Origin: Streptomyces anulatus
Lineage (GTDB): Bacteria > Actinomycetota > Actinomycetes > Streptomycetales > Streptomycetaceae
Assembly: GCF_000721175.1 (NCBI RefSeq)
Contig: NZ_JOEZ01000016.1
Span: 62,001 to 126,000, forward strand
Direction: 5' to 3'
DNA: 64,000 nucleotides
In this document: piece after piece, positions 1 to 8,301 of the stretch
Numbering within the stretch: the first letter of the stretch is position 1
Layout: each line of letters begins with the position of its first letter
The notes under the pieces: generated by a model
What the model saw: only the letters and a program-made list of their open reading frames with translations
What the model was told of the DNA's origin: nothing
Databases searched by the model: none
Program-made: the position numbers and the translations under genes

Positions 1-2
1 AG

Positions 3-446
3 TCGGGCCGCCCGCACGAGGACATGGTCTCCGCCGTGGGCCAGCTGTCCGACGGCACGATGGTCAACCACCTGGTCAACTGGCTGAGCCCGCTCAAGGA
101 GCGGTTCACCTCGGTCACCGGCGAGCGCGGCTGCTTCATCGCCGACACCCTCACCGCCGACCTCACCTTCCACTCCAACGCCGCGGTCACCACCGAGTGG
201 GAGGCGCTGCGCGCCTTCCGCGGGGTCTCCGAGGGCGACATGATCCGCTACGCCATCCCCAAGCGCGAGCCGCTGCTCGTCGAGCACGAGCTCTTCCGCG
301 ACGCTGTGCAGGGCAAGCCCGCCGACATCTGCACCCTGCGCCAGGGGCTGCGTACCGTCGAGGTGGCGACATCGCTGCTCGACTCGGCCAACCGTGGCCG
401 GACCGTCGTATTCGAGACAGGAGAGCCCGCCCGTCATGGCGATTGA
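3..446 (+). CDS. Gfo/Idh-family sugar-nucleotide dehydrogenase, C-terminal part only (WlbA/WbpB-like)
   Basis: The gene runs in from outside the window, so the N-terminal NAD-binding Rossmann domain is missing. About 147 residues remain. They contain the beta-sheet half typical of Gfo/Idh oxidoreductases, seen as NWLSPLKERF, the VTGERGCFIADT turn, and LFRDAVQGKP near the end, where these enzymes have an 'F..ai..g..p' segment. In WlbA/WbpB enzymes this fold oxidises UDP-GlcNAc-uronate at C3. The neighbours (a UDP-sugar 6-dehydrogenase and a WlbB-type acetyltransferase) make that substrate plausible but do not prove it. The stop overlaps the next gene's start by 11 nt, so the two are probably co-transcribed. 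Family call good; substrate inferred. Confidence 0.8.
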   Translation, partial: SGRPHEDMVSAVGQLSDGTMVNHLVNWLSPLKERFTSVTGERGCFIADTLTADLTFHSNAAVTTEWEALRAFRGVSEGDMIRYAIPKREPLLVEHELFRDAVQGKPADICTLRQGLRTVEVATSLLDSANRGRTVVFETGEPARHGD

Positions 447-2016
447 CAGCTCGGCCGCAGGGCCGGAGCACAGTGCCCGGGGAAAGATTGTCATGCTCGT
501 CGACAACGGCGTCAACGGCGATTCCAGGGTGCAGAAGGAAGCCCGCTCAGCGGCGGAGGCCGGCTGGGACGTGGTGCTCCTGGGCAAGTCGCCCACCAAG
601 AAAACCCAGACGTGGCGGCTCGGCGACGCCCAGGTCCGCCTGCTACATGTGCCGACGCCCCTGCACCGCCGCCGTCATGAGTACCGCAGGGCCGTGCTGC
701 GTTCGCCTCTCGCGTATCCGCCCGGTCCGCTCGCGGAGTACCGCAAACAGCGGATGAAGGCCTGGCGCGCCGAGCTGAACGTGCGGAGCGTCGAGGCCAA
801 GCGCGCGAAGTCGTCGCTGAGTGCCGTGCGTCTGCTGCCGCCGCGTCTGATGGCTAAGGTGCTGAGCAAGTGGGTGCACCTCCGGGCTGGCCGCACCGAG
901 GCGCTAGCACAGCGTCGCAAGAGCATGGACTCGCCGCTGGACCGTTTCACCACGGCCTTCTGGGTCCGCGCCATGGGCGATCGGGCCTGGCGGCGCCTCG
1001 ACCCGGCCCTGTGGGACTTCGAGCTGGCGTACGGGAAGGTCATCGACCGACTCGCGCCCGACGTGATCCATGCCAACGACTTCCGCATGCTCGGCGTGGC
1101 CGCGCGAGCGAAGCTGCGCGCTGAGGCGAAGGGCCGGCAGGTCAAGCTCCTCTGGGATGTGCACGAGTTCCTCCCCGGTATCAAGCCGTGGAACCCGCAC
1201 CCGCGCTGGCACATCGCGCAGTGCGGGCACGAGCGGGAGTACGCTAAGTACGCCGACGCCGTCACCACCGTCTCCGGCACCCTGGCCGAGATGCTGGTCG
1301 CGCGCCACGGACTGAAGGCGCTGCCGGAGGTGGTGCTCAACGCGCCGGACGCCGAGATCTCGCCGGAGCAGGCCGCGGAGGCGGTGCCTGACCTGCGCGA
1401 ACTGTGCGGCATCGGCCCGAACGTCCCGCTGGCGGTCTACAGCGGTGCCGCGGCGCCGCAGCGCGGCCTCGATATCATGATTGAGGCGCTGCCACAGCTC
1501 CCCGGTACGCACGTGGCCTTCGTTGTCCTGCGGCCCAACTCGGCGTACATGCAGGAGCTGACGGAGCGCGCCGCCGAGCTGGGCGTCACCGAGCGGCTGC
1601 ACATCCTGCCGTATGTGCCGCACTACCAGGTGGTCCCTTTCCTGTCCTCGGCCGACGTGGGCGTCATCCCCATCCACCACTGGCCGAACCACGAGATCGC
1701 CCTGATCACCAAGTTTTTCGAGTACTCCCACGCCCGACTGCCGTTCGTGGTGAGTGACGTCAAGACGATGGGGGAGATGGTCGCCCGGACCGGCCAGGGC
1801 GAGGTGTTCACGGCCGAAGACGTCTCCGACTACGTACGGGCGGTCAAGTCGGTGCTCGCCGACCCCGCGAAGTACCACGCTGCCTACGAACGTGAAGGGC
1901 TGCTGGAGAACTGGACCTGGGAGGCCCAGGCCGAGGTCCTGGACGGTGTGTACACGCGGCTCGTCGGAGGGACGCCGGTGAAGGCGCAGCAGCCGAGCTC
2001 CCAGGTGATGGCATGA
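436..2016 (+). CDS. GT-B fold glycosyltransferase (family 4-like)
   Basis: A protein of 526 residues. The start is ATG 436, with AGGAGA about 11 nt upstream, which overlaps the previous gene's end. The N-terminal half carries the acceptor-domain signature PDVIHANDFRML (about residue 207) and WDVHEFLPG (about 241). The C-terminal half has the donor domain: YSGAAAPQRGLDIMIEAL (about 334) and FFEYSHARLPFVVSDV (about 428), the usual nucleotide-sugar contact region. It should move a sugar from a nucleotide donor onto a lipid-linked or polymer acceptor at the inner membrane face. A charged, Arg-rich stretch (about residues 80-190) looks like an insertion in the acceptor domain. The stop overlaps the next start (ATGA). 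Donor and acceptor cannot be read from sequence. Confidence 0.85.
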   Translation: MAIDSSAAGPEHSARGKIVMLVDNGVNGDSRVQKEARSAAEAGWDVVLLGKSPTKKTQTWRLGDAQVRLLHVPTPLHRRRHEYRRAVLRSPLAYPPGPLAEYRKQRMKAWRAELNVRSVEAKRAKSSLSAVRLLPPRLMAKVLSKWVHLRAGRTEALAQRRKSMDSPLDRFTTAFWVRAMGDRAWRRLDPALWDFELAYGKVIDRLAPDVIHANDFRMLGVAARAKLRAEAKGRQVKLLWDVHEFLPGIKPWNPHPRWHIAQCGHEREYAKYADAVTTVSGTLAEMLVARHGLKALPEVVLNAPDAEISPEQAAEAVPDLRELCGIGPNVPLAVYSGAAAPQRGLDIMIEALPQLPGTHVAFVVLRPNSAYMQELTERAAELGVTERLHILPYVPHYQVVPFLSSADVGVIPIHHWPNHEIALITKFFEYSHARLPFVVSDVKTMGEMVARTGQGEVFTAEDVSDYVRAVKSVLADPAKYHAAYEREGLLENWTWEAQAEVLDGVYTRLVGGTPVKAQQPSSQVMA

Positions 2017-3629
2017 GACGAGAGCCTGATGTCACCGTCGTGGTCGCCGTCTACAACACCATGCCGTACCTCACGGAGTGTCTGAACTCCCTGATCCGGC
2101 AGAGTATCGGCCTGGAACGGCTGGAGGTCGTGGCCGTCGACGACGGGTCGACGGACGGCAGCGGCGCGGAGCTCGACCGGTTCGCCGAGCTCCACCCCGA
2201 GGTGGTGAAGGTGGTCCACCAGCCGAACTCCGGGGGCCCCGCCGTGCCCAGCAACCGGGCGCTGGACGTGGCCACCGGCCGTTTTGTCTACTTCATGGGC
2301 GCGGACGACTACCTTGGCGAAGAGGCGCTGGAGCGGATGGTCTCTACCGCCGACGCCAACAAGTCCGACGTGGTCGTCGGCAAGATGGTCGGCACGAACG
2401 GGCGTTACGTCCACCAGAAGCTGTACACGGGCAACCGTGACGTCACCCTCGACGACTCCGAGCTGCCTTACACCCTGGCCAACACCAAGCTCTTCCGCCG
2501 GGAAATGGTTGAGAAGCACGGGCTCCGCTTCCCCGAGGACATGCCGGTCGGCAGCGACCAGCCGTTCACTATCGAGGCGTGCGTCCGGGCCCGGAAGATC
2601 TCCGTGGTCTCCGACTACACCTGCTACTACGCGGTCAAGCGCGGCGACGCGAGCAACATCACCTACCGGGCGAACCACCTGGCCCGGCTCCGCTGCGTCC
2701 AGCGGATCATGGAGCACACGGCCACCCTGATCCCCGCAGGCCCGCGGCGAGACGCCGTGTTCAAGCGGCACTTCGACTGGGAGCTGACCAAGCTCCTGCA
2801 GAAGGACTTCCCGGCCCTCGACGCCGACATCCGCCGCCAGGTCTGCGAGGGCGTCGGCGCGCTGGTGGACGCCTACTTCACCGACGGTCTGCGCGACGGC
2901 ACCGGAGTCAAGCGCCGGGTACGCTTCGGCCTCGCCCGCAGCGGCGCCGTCCAGGAGCTCACCCGCGCCATCGCGGACGAGACCGAGCACGGAGCGCCGC
3001 CCTTCCTGCTGGAGGGCGACCGCGCCTTCGCCCTCTACCCCGGATTCCGGGACCCGGCCGTCGGCCTCGACGACCGGTACTACGAGGTGCTCGGCGAGAC
3101 CGTGGCCGGCCGCCTCTCCGCGGGTACGCGACTGGAGTCGGCCGACTGGGAGCAGCACGGCACGGAGCTCGCCTGCGTCGTGAAACTGCGCGTCGGCATC
3201 ACCGGCGACCCGTCCTCGGCCGTCGTCGTCCTCGCCCAGGGCGCCATGCCGGACAGCGCGGACAAGCCCGGCGCGCGCAAACTCCCGAAGGACGCCGCAC
3301 GCCCGAAGCGCGTCGGTACGCTCACCACCGAAGCGGCCGAGGACGGCGGCACCCTGCTGACCGCCCGTATCCCACTCGCACCCGCGCGGGCCAAGAGGGG
3401 CGTCCGCCTCTACGTGGACGTCGCGGGCTCCCCGTACGAGATCCCGGTCCGCACCGAAGGGCAGCCGATGCCGCTGGCACGCCGCTGGGGGACCACCGAC
3501 CCCCACCGCGTGGCCGCGAACACCAACACCAAGGGCCGGCTCGTGATCACGACGGCCCCCCTGCGGGAACCGAAGCCCGGTGTGGGCGCACGGCTGCGCC
3601 GCACGCTGTCCAGGTCGAAGAGGAAGTAA
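2013..3629 (+). CDS. GT2-family glycosyltransferase with large C-terminal domain
   Basis: A protein of 538 residues. The first about 220 residues are a GT-A fold family 2 domain: VTVVVAVYNTMPYL at the N-terminus, VAVDDGSTDGSG (about 41-52) and the metal-binding GADDY (about 95), followed by LGEEALERM. A helical middle part contains PAGPRRDAVFKRHF. The last about 200 residues are beta-rich and of unknown function. The gene at 12336 is a clear paralogue over the catalytic and middle parts (same DDGSTDG, ADDY, EEALERM and GPRRDA landmarks) but lacks the long tail. The start overlaps the upstream stop by 4 nt, indicating translational coupling. GT2 enzymes of this type with phosphopolyol transferases nearby usually build or decorate cell-wall glycopolymers. 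Substrate unknown. Confidence 0.88.
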   Translation: MRREPDVTVVVAVYNTMPYLTECLNSLIRQSIGLERLEVVAVDDGSTDGSGAELDRFAELHPEVVKVVHQPNSGGPAVPSNRALDVATGRFVYFMGADDYLGEEALERMVSTADANKSDVVVGKMVGTNGRYVHQKLYTGNRDVTLDDSELPYTLANTKLFRREMVEKHGLRFPEDMPVGSDQPFTIEACVRARKISVVSDYTCYYAVKRGDASNITYRANHLARLRCVQRIMEHTATLIPAGPRRDAVFKRHFDWELTKLLQKDFPALDADIRRQVCEGVGALVDAYFTDGLRDGTGVKRRVRFGLARSGAVQELTRAIADETEHGAPPFLLEGDRAFALYPGFRDPAVGLDDRYYEVLGETVAGRLSAGTRLESADWEQHGTELACVVKLRVGITGDPSSAVVVLAQGAMPDSADKPGARKLPKDAARPKRVGTLTTEAAEDGGTLLTARIPLAPARAKRGVRLYVDVAGSPYEIPVRTEGQPMPLARRWGTTDPHRVAANTNTKGRLVITTAPLREPKPGVGARLRRTLSRSKRK

Positions 3630-3633
3630 TCCG

Positions 3634-4920
3634 ATGAATATCTGTGTAGTCGCGCTCGGCAAGATCGGACTTCCGCTCGCCGTGCAGTTCGCCGCCAAGG
3701 GCCACAAGGTCATCGGCGCGGACGTCAACGAGAAGGTCGTCGAACTCGTCAACGCGGCCACCGAGCCGTTCCCCGGTGAGCACGACCTCGACGTCAAGCT
3801 CAAGGAGACCGTCGGCGCCGGTCTGCTCTCCGCCACGACGGACACCACGGCCGCGGTCGCCGCGTCCGACGCCGTCGTGGTCGTCGTCCCGCTCTTCGTG
3901 GACGCCGAGGGAACCCCCGACTTCGGCTGGATGGACGCCGCCACCAAGGCCATCGCGGCGGGCCTGAAGCCCGGCACCCTGGTCAGCTACGAGACGACGC
4001 TGCCGGTCGGCACCACCCGTACCCGCTGGGCGCCGATGCTGGCCGAGGGCTCGGGCCTGACTCCCGGCGAGGACTTCCACCTGGTCTTCTCCCCGGAGCG
4101 CGTGCTCACCGGCCGGGTCTTCGCCGACCTGCGCCGCTACCCCAAGCTCGTCGGCGGCATCGACGAGGCGTCCGCCGAGCGCGGCGTCGCCTTCTACGAG
4201 GCCGTCCTCGACTTCGACGAGCGCGAGGACCTGCCCCGCCCCAACGGCGTCTGGGACCTCGGCACGGCGGAGGCCTCCGAGCTGGCGAAGCTCGCCGAGA
4301 CCACCTACCGCGACGTCAACATCGGCCTGGCCAACCAGTTCGCCCGGTTCGCCGACCAGAACGACATCGACGTCAAGAAGGTCATCGAGGCCTGCAACAG
4401 CCAGCCCTACAGCCACATCCACCAGCCCGGCATCGCCGTCGGCGGCCACTGCATCCCGATCTACCCGCGGATGTACCTGTGGAACGACCCGGAGGCCACC
4501 GTCGTGCGCTCGGCCCGCGAGGCCAACGCCGCGATGCCCGCGTACGCCGTCGACCTGCTGGCCGCCGCCTACGGCGACCTGGACGGCGCCGGGGTCCTGG
4601 TGCTGGGCGCCGCCTACCGCGGCGGCGTCAAGGAGACCGCGTTCTCCGGCGTCTTCGGCGTCGTCGAGGCCCTGAAGGCACGCGGCGCGGTGCCGTTCGT
4701 CTCGGACCCGATGTACACCCCTGAGGAGCTGACCGCGCTGGGCCTCGTCCCGCACGACGGCCACCAGGCCGTCACCGCCGCGATCCTCCAGGCCGACCAC
4801 GCCGAGTACCGCGAGCTGTCCGCCGCCGACCTCCCGGACGTCCGTGTCCTGGTCGACGGCCGTCGCACCACGGACCCGGCCAACTGGGCGGGCGTACGCC
4901 GCGTCGTCATCGGCGGCTAA
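3634..4920 (+). CDS. UDP-sugar 6-dehydrogenase (UDP-GlcNAc/ManNAc dehydrogenase family)
   Basis: A protein of 428 residues. ATG 3634 follows the previous stop by a few bases, with GAGGAAG upstream. The N-terminal NAD Rossmann motif reads GKIGLPLA (about 9-16). The catalytic cysteine lies in GGHCIPIYP (Cys about 273). The C-terminal UDP-binding domain includes LGAAYRGGVKETAFSG. The family oxidises C6 of a UDP-hexose twice, giving a UDP-uronic acid. GGHCIPxxP is typical of the WecC/WbpA branch that uses N-acetylated substrates, rather than plain UDP-glucose dehydrogenase. It is the last gene of a four-gene operon and ends at a strong bidirectional terminator. With the acetyltransferase opposite and the Gfo/Idh gene upstream, I infer UDP-GlcNAc as substrate. 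Confidence 0.9.
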   Translation: MNICVVALGKIGLPLAVQFAAKGHKVIGADVNEKVVELVNAATEPFPGEHDLDVKLKETVGAGLLSATTDTTAAVAASDAVVVVVPLFVDAEGTPDFGWMDAATKAIAAGLKPGTLVSYETTLPVGTTRTRWAPMLAEGSGLTPGEDFHLVFSPERVLTGRVFADLRRYPKLVGGIDEASAERGVAFYEAVLDFDEREDLPRPNGVWDLGTAEASELAKLAETTYRDVNIGLANQFARFADQNDIDVKKVIEACNSQPYSHIHQPGIAVGGHCIPIYPRMYLWNDPEATVVRSAREANAAMPAYAVDLLAAAYGDLDGAGVLVLGAAYRGGVKETAFSGVFGVVEALKARGAVPFVSDPMYTPEELTALGLVPHDGHQAVTAAILQADHAEYRELSAADLPDVRVLVDGRRTTDPANWAGVRRVVIGG

Positions 4921-4928
4921 CTCGTCCG

Positions 4929-4980
4929 AACACGCGGTGAGGGCGGGTGCCCGGCCAGGTACCCGCCCTCACCGCGTGTT
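4929..4980. terminator. Bidirectional terminator, perfect 20-bp stem
   Basis: 4929-4948 and 4961-4980 are exact reverse complements (20 bp) around a 12-nt loop. The hairpin sits between two convergent stops (4920 on + and 4994 on -), so it should end transcription from both sides. Confidence 0.9.
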
Positions 4981-4993
4981 CCGCGGGTGTCTC

Positions 4994-5590
4994 TCAGCGC
5001 TCGGACAGCACGCCGTCGCTCTCCTCGTACACCGCCCCGCTCTGCGGGCACTCCCACACCCCCGGCGCGCCCTCGCGCGCGACCAGGCGGACCCCGCTGC
5101 GGCCGACCCAGCCGATCTGCCGGGCGGGCACACCGACGACCAGTGCGAAGTCGGGGACGTCCTTGGTGACCACGGCGCCGGCCGCGACCATCGCCCACCG
5201 GCCGATACGGACCGGCGCGACGCAGACCGAGCGGGCCCCGAGCGAGGCGCCCTCGGCGACCTTCACGCCGACGGCCTCCCAGTCGCCGCCGCGCTTCTGC
5301 TTGCCGTCCGGGTCGACCGAGCGGGGGTTGTGGTCGTTGGTGAGGACGACGGCGGGTCCGACGAAGACGCCGTCGCCGAGCTCGGCGGGCTCGTACACGA
5401 GCGCGTAGTTCTGCAGTTTCACGTTGTCGCCGATGCGCACACCGGTGCCGACGTACGCGCCGCGGCCGACGACGCAGCCCTCGCCGAGCCTCGCTCCCTC
5501 ACGGATCTGCGCCAGCTCCCAGACGCTGCTGCCCGCCCCGATCTCGGCGGTCTCGTCGACCTGGGCGGTGGGCTGGACCCTGTAGTTCAC
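4994..5590 (-). CDS. Left-handed beta-helix N-acetyltransferase (WlbB/WbpD-like)
   Basis: A protein of 198 residues. GTG 5590 was chosen because GAAAGG lies 7 nt upstream and the hexapeptide pattern begins directly after it. Successive hexapeptide turns (IGAGSSV, LGEGCVV, VGTGVRI, IGDNVKL) form a left-handed beta-helix. [11 protein letters not shown] and the closing [17 protein letters not shown] are the hallmark of acetyltransferases that act on the 3-amino group of UDP-2-acetamido-3-amino-uronic acids, using acetyl-CoA as a trimer. Known members are WlbB, WbpD and the related PglD/FdtC types. It is transcribed towards the dehydrogenase and separated from it by a bidirectional terminator. 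The missing pathway step would be a PLP aminotransferase (WlbC/WbpE), which may lie just left of the window. Confidence 0.85.
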   Translation of the reverse strand: MNYRVQPTAQVDETAEIGAGSSVWELAQIREGARLGEGCVVGRGAYVGTGVRIGDNVKLQNYALVYEPAELGDGVFVGPAVVLTNDHNPRSVDPDGKQKRGGDWEAVGVKVAEGASLGARSVCVAPVRIGRWAMVAAGAVVTKDVPDFALVVGVPARQIGWVGRSGVRLVAREGAPGVWECPQSGAVYEESDGVLSER

Positions 5591-5892
5591 GGCATGCCTT
5601 TCGGAGAGCTGATGCGCCCGCACAGCATAAGGCGGGCGGTCCGTCGCCTCCCCGGGCCGGAGACGGGTCTTCGCCCGCCCATCCCGGTTTGACCCCCACA
5701 CCCCCGCCCCGTAACCTTGACCCTCGGTGTGTTTCCTTAACGCGCCTACCCCTGAGCACATCCCTCCCGGTAACGGTCGGTGTTCGCGCCGTCCGCCAGG
5801 AGAGGCCGCTCATCCTTCCGGATCGACTCGGGCCCCGGCCCGTGCGAGCGGCTGGCATCAGGGGATCCGTTCCGAGCGAGAGAGAGATCCGC
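5591..5892. other. Divergent intergenic region and rplU leader
   Basis: About 300 bases without a gene separate the minus-strand acetyltransferase from rplU. TTGACC at 5717-5722 is a good -35 candidate for the ribosomal operon, but I see no clean -10 at the right distance. The long untranslated stretch before rplU is GC-rich and could fold. I cannot assign a known ribosomal-protein leader motif to it. Confidence 0.4.
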
Positions 5893-6213
5893 GTGTACGC
5901 CATCGTGCGCAGCGGTGGTCGCCAGCACAAGGTAGCTGTCGGCGACATCGTTGAGGTTGACAAGATTTCCACTGCCAAGGTTGGCGACACGGTCGAGCTC
6001 TCGACCCTGCTCGTTGTCGACGGTGACGCGGTCACCAGCGACCCGTGGGTGCTGGACGGCATCAAGGTCACGGCCGAGATCGTGGACCACCACAAGGGCG
6101 CGAAGATCGACATCCTTCGCTACAAGAACAAGACCGGCTACCGCCGTCGCCAGGGTCACCGCCAGCAGTACACGGCGATCAAGGTCACCGGTATCCCCGC
6201 GGCTGCGAAGTAA
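5893..6213 (+). CDS. rplU: 50S ribosomal protein L21
   Basis: A protein of 106 residues, the usual length for this protein in Streptomyces. Translation starts at GTG 5893 ([14 protein letters not shown]) after GAGAGA. The family core is complete: [17 protein letters not shown], then the C-terminal [18 protein letters not shown] segment, seen here as [14 protein letters not shown], which contacts 23S rRNA. L21 is an early assembly protein of the large subunit. It heads the operon rplU-rpmA-obg, a conserved bacterial arrangement that couples large-subunit proteins to the Obg assembly GTPase. The GTG codon replaces the expected methionine codon; an upstream in-frame extension has no family similarity and was rejected. 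Confidence 0.97.
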   Translation: MYAIVRSGGRQHKVAVGDIVEVDKISTAKVGDTVELSTLLVVDGDAVTSDPWVLDGIKVTAEIVDHHKGAKIDILRYKNKTGYRRRQGHRQQYTAIKVTGIPAAAK

Positions 6214-6227
6214 GGGACTGAGAACAC

Positions 6228-6485
6228 ATGGCACACAAGAAGGGCGCATCGTCCACTCGGAACGGGCGCGATTCCAATGCTCAGCGGCTCGGCGTGAAGC
6301 GCTTCGGCGGTCAGGCCGTCAACGCCGGTGAGATCCTGGTCCGCCAGCGTGGCACCCACTTCCACCCGGGCACGGGCGTCGGCCGTGGCGGCGACGACAC
6401 GCTGTTCGCGCTGACCGCCGGTGCGGTGGAGTTCGGTACGCACCGTGGCCGCAAGGTCGTGAACATCGTTCCGCTCGCCGTCTGA
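6228..6485 (+). CDS. rpmA: 50S ribosomal protein L27
   Basis: A protein of 85 residues with ATG 6228, 14 nt after rplU. The sequence opens [16 protein letters not shown], so the N-terminal tail that reaches the peptidyl-transferase centre is present from the first residue. There is no Firmicutes-type cleavable N-terminal extension. The [16 protein letters not shown] and FHPG blocks are the conserved core. L27 helps place the tRNA 3' ends. The gene ends before a hairpin (6522-6574) that may reduce read-through into obg. Confidence 0.98.
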   Translation: MAHKKGASSTRNGRDSNAQRLGVKRFGGQAVNAGEILVRQRGTHFHPGTGVGRGGDDTLFALTAGAVEFGTHRGRKVVNIVPLAV

Positions 6486-6521
6486 GTTTCCCGACGCGCG
6501 CAGAACGGCACACAGCACCTT

Positions 6522-6574
6522 CCGAGGGCGGATCTCAGCTTTCCCGGCGAACGGGGAAGCGGGTCCGCCCTCGG
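6522..6574 (+). terminator. Hairpin between rpmA and obg (terminator or attenuator)
   Basis: 6522-6532 pairs perfectly with 6564-6574 (11 bp). The enclosed 31 nt contain a second near-perfect arm pair. No T-run follows. It lies inside the L21-L27-Obg operon, so partial termination that sets the obg level is the likely role. Confidence 0.6.
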
Positions 6575-6629
6575 CGTGTTACGACAGAGACAATTCCGTA
6601 TTTTCCTGCTGTACCTGGAGGCACCAACC

Positions 6630-8066
6630 ATGACCACCTTCGTGGACCGCGTCGAGCTGCATGCCGCCGCGGGTAACGGAGGCCACGGCTGCGCCTCCGT
6701 CCACCGTGAGAAGTTCAAGCCGCTCGGAGGCCCCGACGGGGGCAACGGCGGACGCGGCGGCGACGTGATCCTGGTCGTCGAGCAGTCCGTGACCACCCTG
6801 CTGGACTACCACCACAGCCCCCACCGCAAGGCCACCAACGGCCAGCCCGGCGCCGGTGACAACCGCTCCGGCAAGGACGGCCAGGACCTGGTCCTGCCCG
6901 TGCCGGACGGAACCGTGGTGCTCGACAAGGCCGGGAACGTGCTCGCCGACCTCGTCGGCCAGGGCACCACCTTCGTGGCCGGTCAGGGCGGCCGCGGCGG
7001 CCTCGGCAACGCGGCACTGGCCTCGGCCCGCCGCAAGGCCCCGGGCTTCGCGCTGCTCGGCGAGCCGGGGGAGAGCCGGGACATCGTCCTGGAGCTCAAG
7101 ACCGTCGCCGACGTGGCGCTCGTGGGCTACCCGAGCGCGGGCAAGTCCTCGCTGATCTCGGTGCTCTCCGCTGCCAAGCCGAAGATCGCGGACTACCCGT
7201 TCACCACCCTCGTGCCGAACCTCGGCGTCGTCACCGCCGGCTCGACCGTCTACACCATCGCGGACGTCCCCGGGCTCATCCCCGGCGCCAGCCAGGGCAA
7301 GGGCCTCGGCCTGGAGTTCCTGCGGCACGTCGAGCGCTGCTCGGTGCTCGTGCACGTCCTGGACACCGCCACCCTGGAGTCCGACCGTGACCCCGTCTCC
7401 GACCTCGACATGATCGAGGAGGAGCTGCGGCTGTACGGCGGCCTGGAGAACCGGCCCCGCATCGTCGCCCTCAACAAGGTCGACATCCCGGACGGCCAGG
7501 ACCTCGCCGACATGATCCGCCCCGACCTGGAGGCCCGCGGCTACCGCGTCTTCGAGGTCTCCGCCATCGCGCACAAGGGCCTCAACGAGCTCTCCTACGC
7601 GCTCGCCGGGATCATCGCCGAGGCGCGTGCCGCCAAGCCGAAGGAAGAGGCGACCCGCATCGTCATCCGCCCCAAGGCCGTCGACGACGCGGGCTTCACC
7701 GTCACCCTGGACGACGAGGGCATCTACCGGGTGCGCGGCGAGAAGCCCGAACGCTGGGTCCGCCAGACCGACTTCAACAACGACGAGGCCGTCGGCTACC
7801 TCGCCGACCGGCTCAACCGCCTCGGCGTCGAGACCTCCCTGATGAAGGCGGGCGCCCGGGCCGGCGACGGCGTCGCGATCGGCCCCGAGGAGAACGCGGT
7901 CGTCTTCGACTGGGAGCCGACCGTGACCGCCGGCGCCGAGATGCTCGGCCGCCGCGGCGAGGACCACCGCCTGGAGGAGCCGCGCCCCGCCGCGCAGCGC
8001 CGCCGGGACCGTGACGCCGAGCGCGACGACGCGGAGAAGGAGTACGACGAGTTCGACCCCTTCTAG
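6630..8066 (+). CDS. obg: GTPase Obg, large-subunit assembly and differentiation regulator
   Basis: A protein of 478 residues, the length of Streptomyces Obg. ATG 6630 has GGAGG 8 nt upstream. Domains in order: the glycine-rich Obg fold (about 1-158, with [13 protein letters not shown]); the G domain with [10 protein letters not shown] (G1, about 167), [10 protein letters not shown] (G3), NKVD (G4) and SAIAHKG (G5); then the OCT domain (about 340-420) seen in Gram-positive Obg; and an acidic Arg/Glu/Asp tail. Obg binds the 50S subunit and ppGpp. In Streptomyces its GTP-bound form is known to repress aerial mycelium formation. It is the third gene of the rplU operon. The stop codon is followed at once by a palindromic repeat element. 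Confidence 0.97.
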   Translation: MTTFVDRVELHAAAGNGGHGCASVHREKFKPLGGPDGGNGGRGGDVILVVEQSVTTLLDYHHSPHRKATNGQPGAGDNRSGKDGQDLVLPVPDGTVVLDKAGNVLADLVGQGTTFVAGQGGRGGLGNAALASARRKAPGFALLGEPGESRDIVLELKTVADVALVGYPSAGKSSLISVLSAAKPKIADYPFTTLVPNLGVVTAGSTVYTIADVPGLIPGASQGKGLGLEFLRHVERCSVLVHVLDTATLESDRDPVSDLDMIEEELRLYGGLENRPRIVALNKVDIPDGQDLADMIRPDLEARGYRVFEVSAIAHKGLNELSYALAGIIAEARAAKPKEEATRIVIRPKAVDDAGFTVTLDDEGIYRVRGEKPERWVRQTDFNNDEAVGYLADRLNRLGVETSLMKAGARAGDGVAIGPEENAVVFDWEPTVTAGAEMLGRRGEDHRLEEPRPAAQRRRDRDAERDDAEKEYDEFDPF

Positions 8067-8175
8067 TGCCGCGTCAGCCAAGGTTCGCCCCGTCGCGACG
8101 CCCGGCACGCACTCTCGCCGCACCGGCCGAAAGCCCGAGTACGTCCAGTACGAGGGCTTCCCGGAGGTGCCCAAC
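8064..8175. repeat. Dispersed palindromic element, copy A
   Basis: The element starts at the obg stop codon. Its core is a decayed stem-loop: 8132-8142 and 8148-8158 pair over 11 positions with two mismatches around GTCCA. The reverse complement shares an ordered set of landmarks with 19914-19965: the hairpin with a TACTGGA-type centre, then GCGGCGAG, then a GTGC...CCGG stretch. This points to two copies of one element. From memory, similar sequences are scattered between genes in many Streptomyces. No coding capacity is evident in 8067-8301 apart from the next gene's ribosome-binding site. Confidence 0.6.
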
Positions 8176-8301
8176 CTCCCTGGCCAGAGGGTGAACTGCG
8201 GGTTTCCGCAGGACGATCGGCGAACGACGTCCACCTTGCGAGACGGTCACGGAGAGTGCGACCATCACACTGTTCCCCCGTCATAGCAAGGTAGGTCGTC
8301 T

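Noticed and set aside
5689..5892. N-terminal extension of L21
   Set aside because: The extra 68 residues have no family similarity. GTG 5893 gives the standard 106-residue protein.
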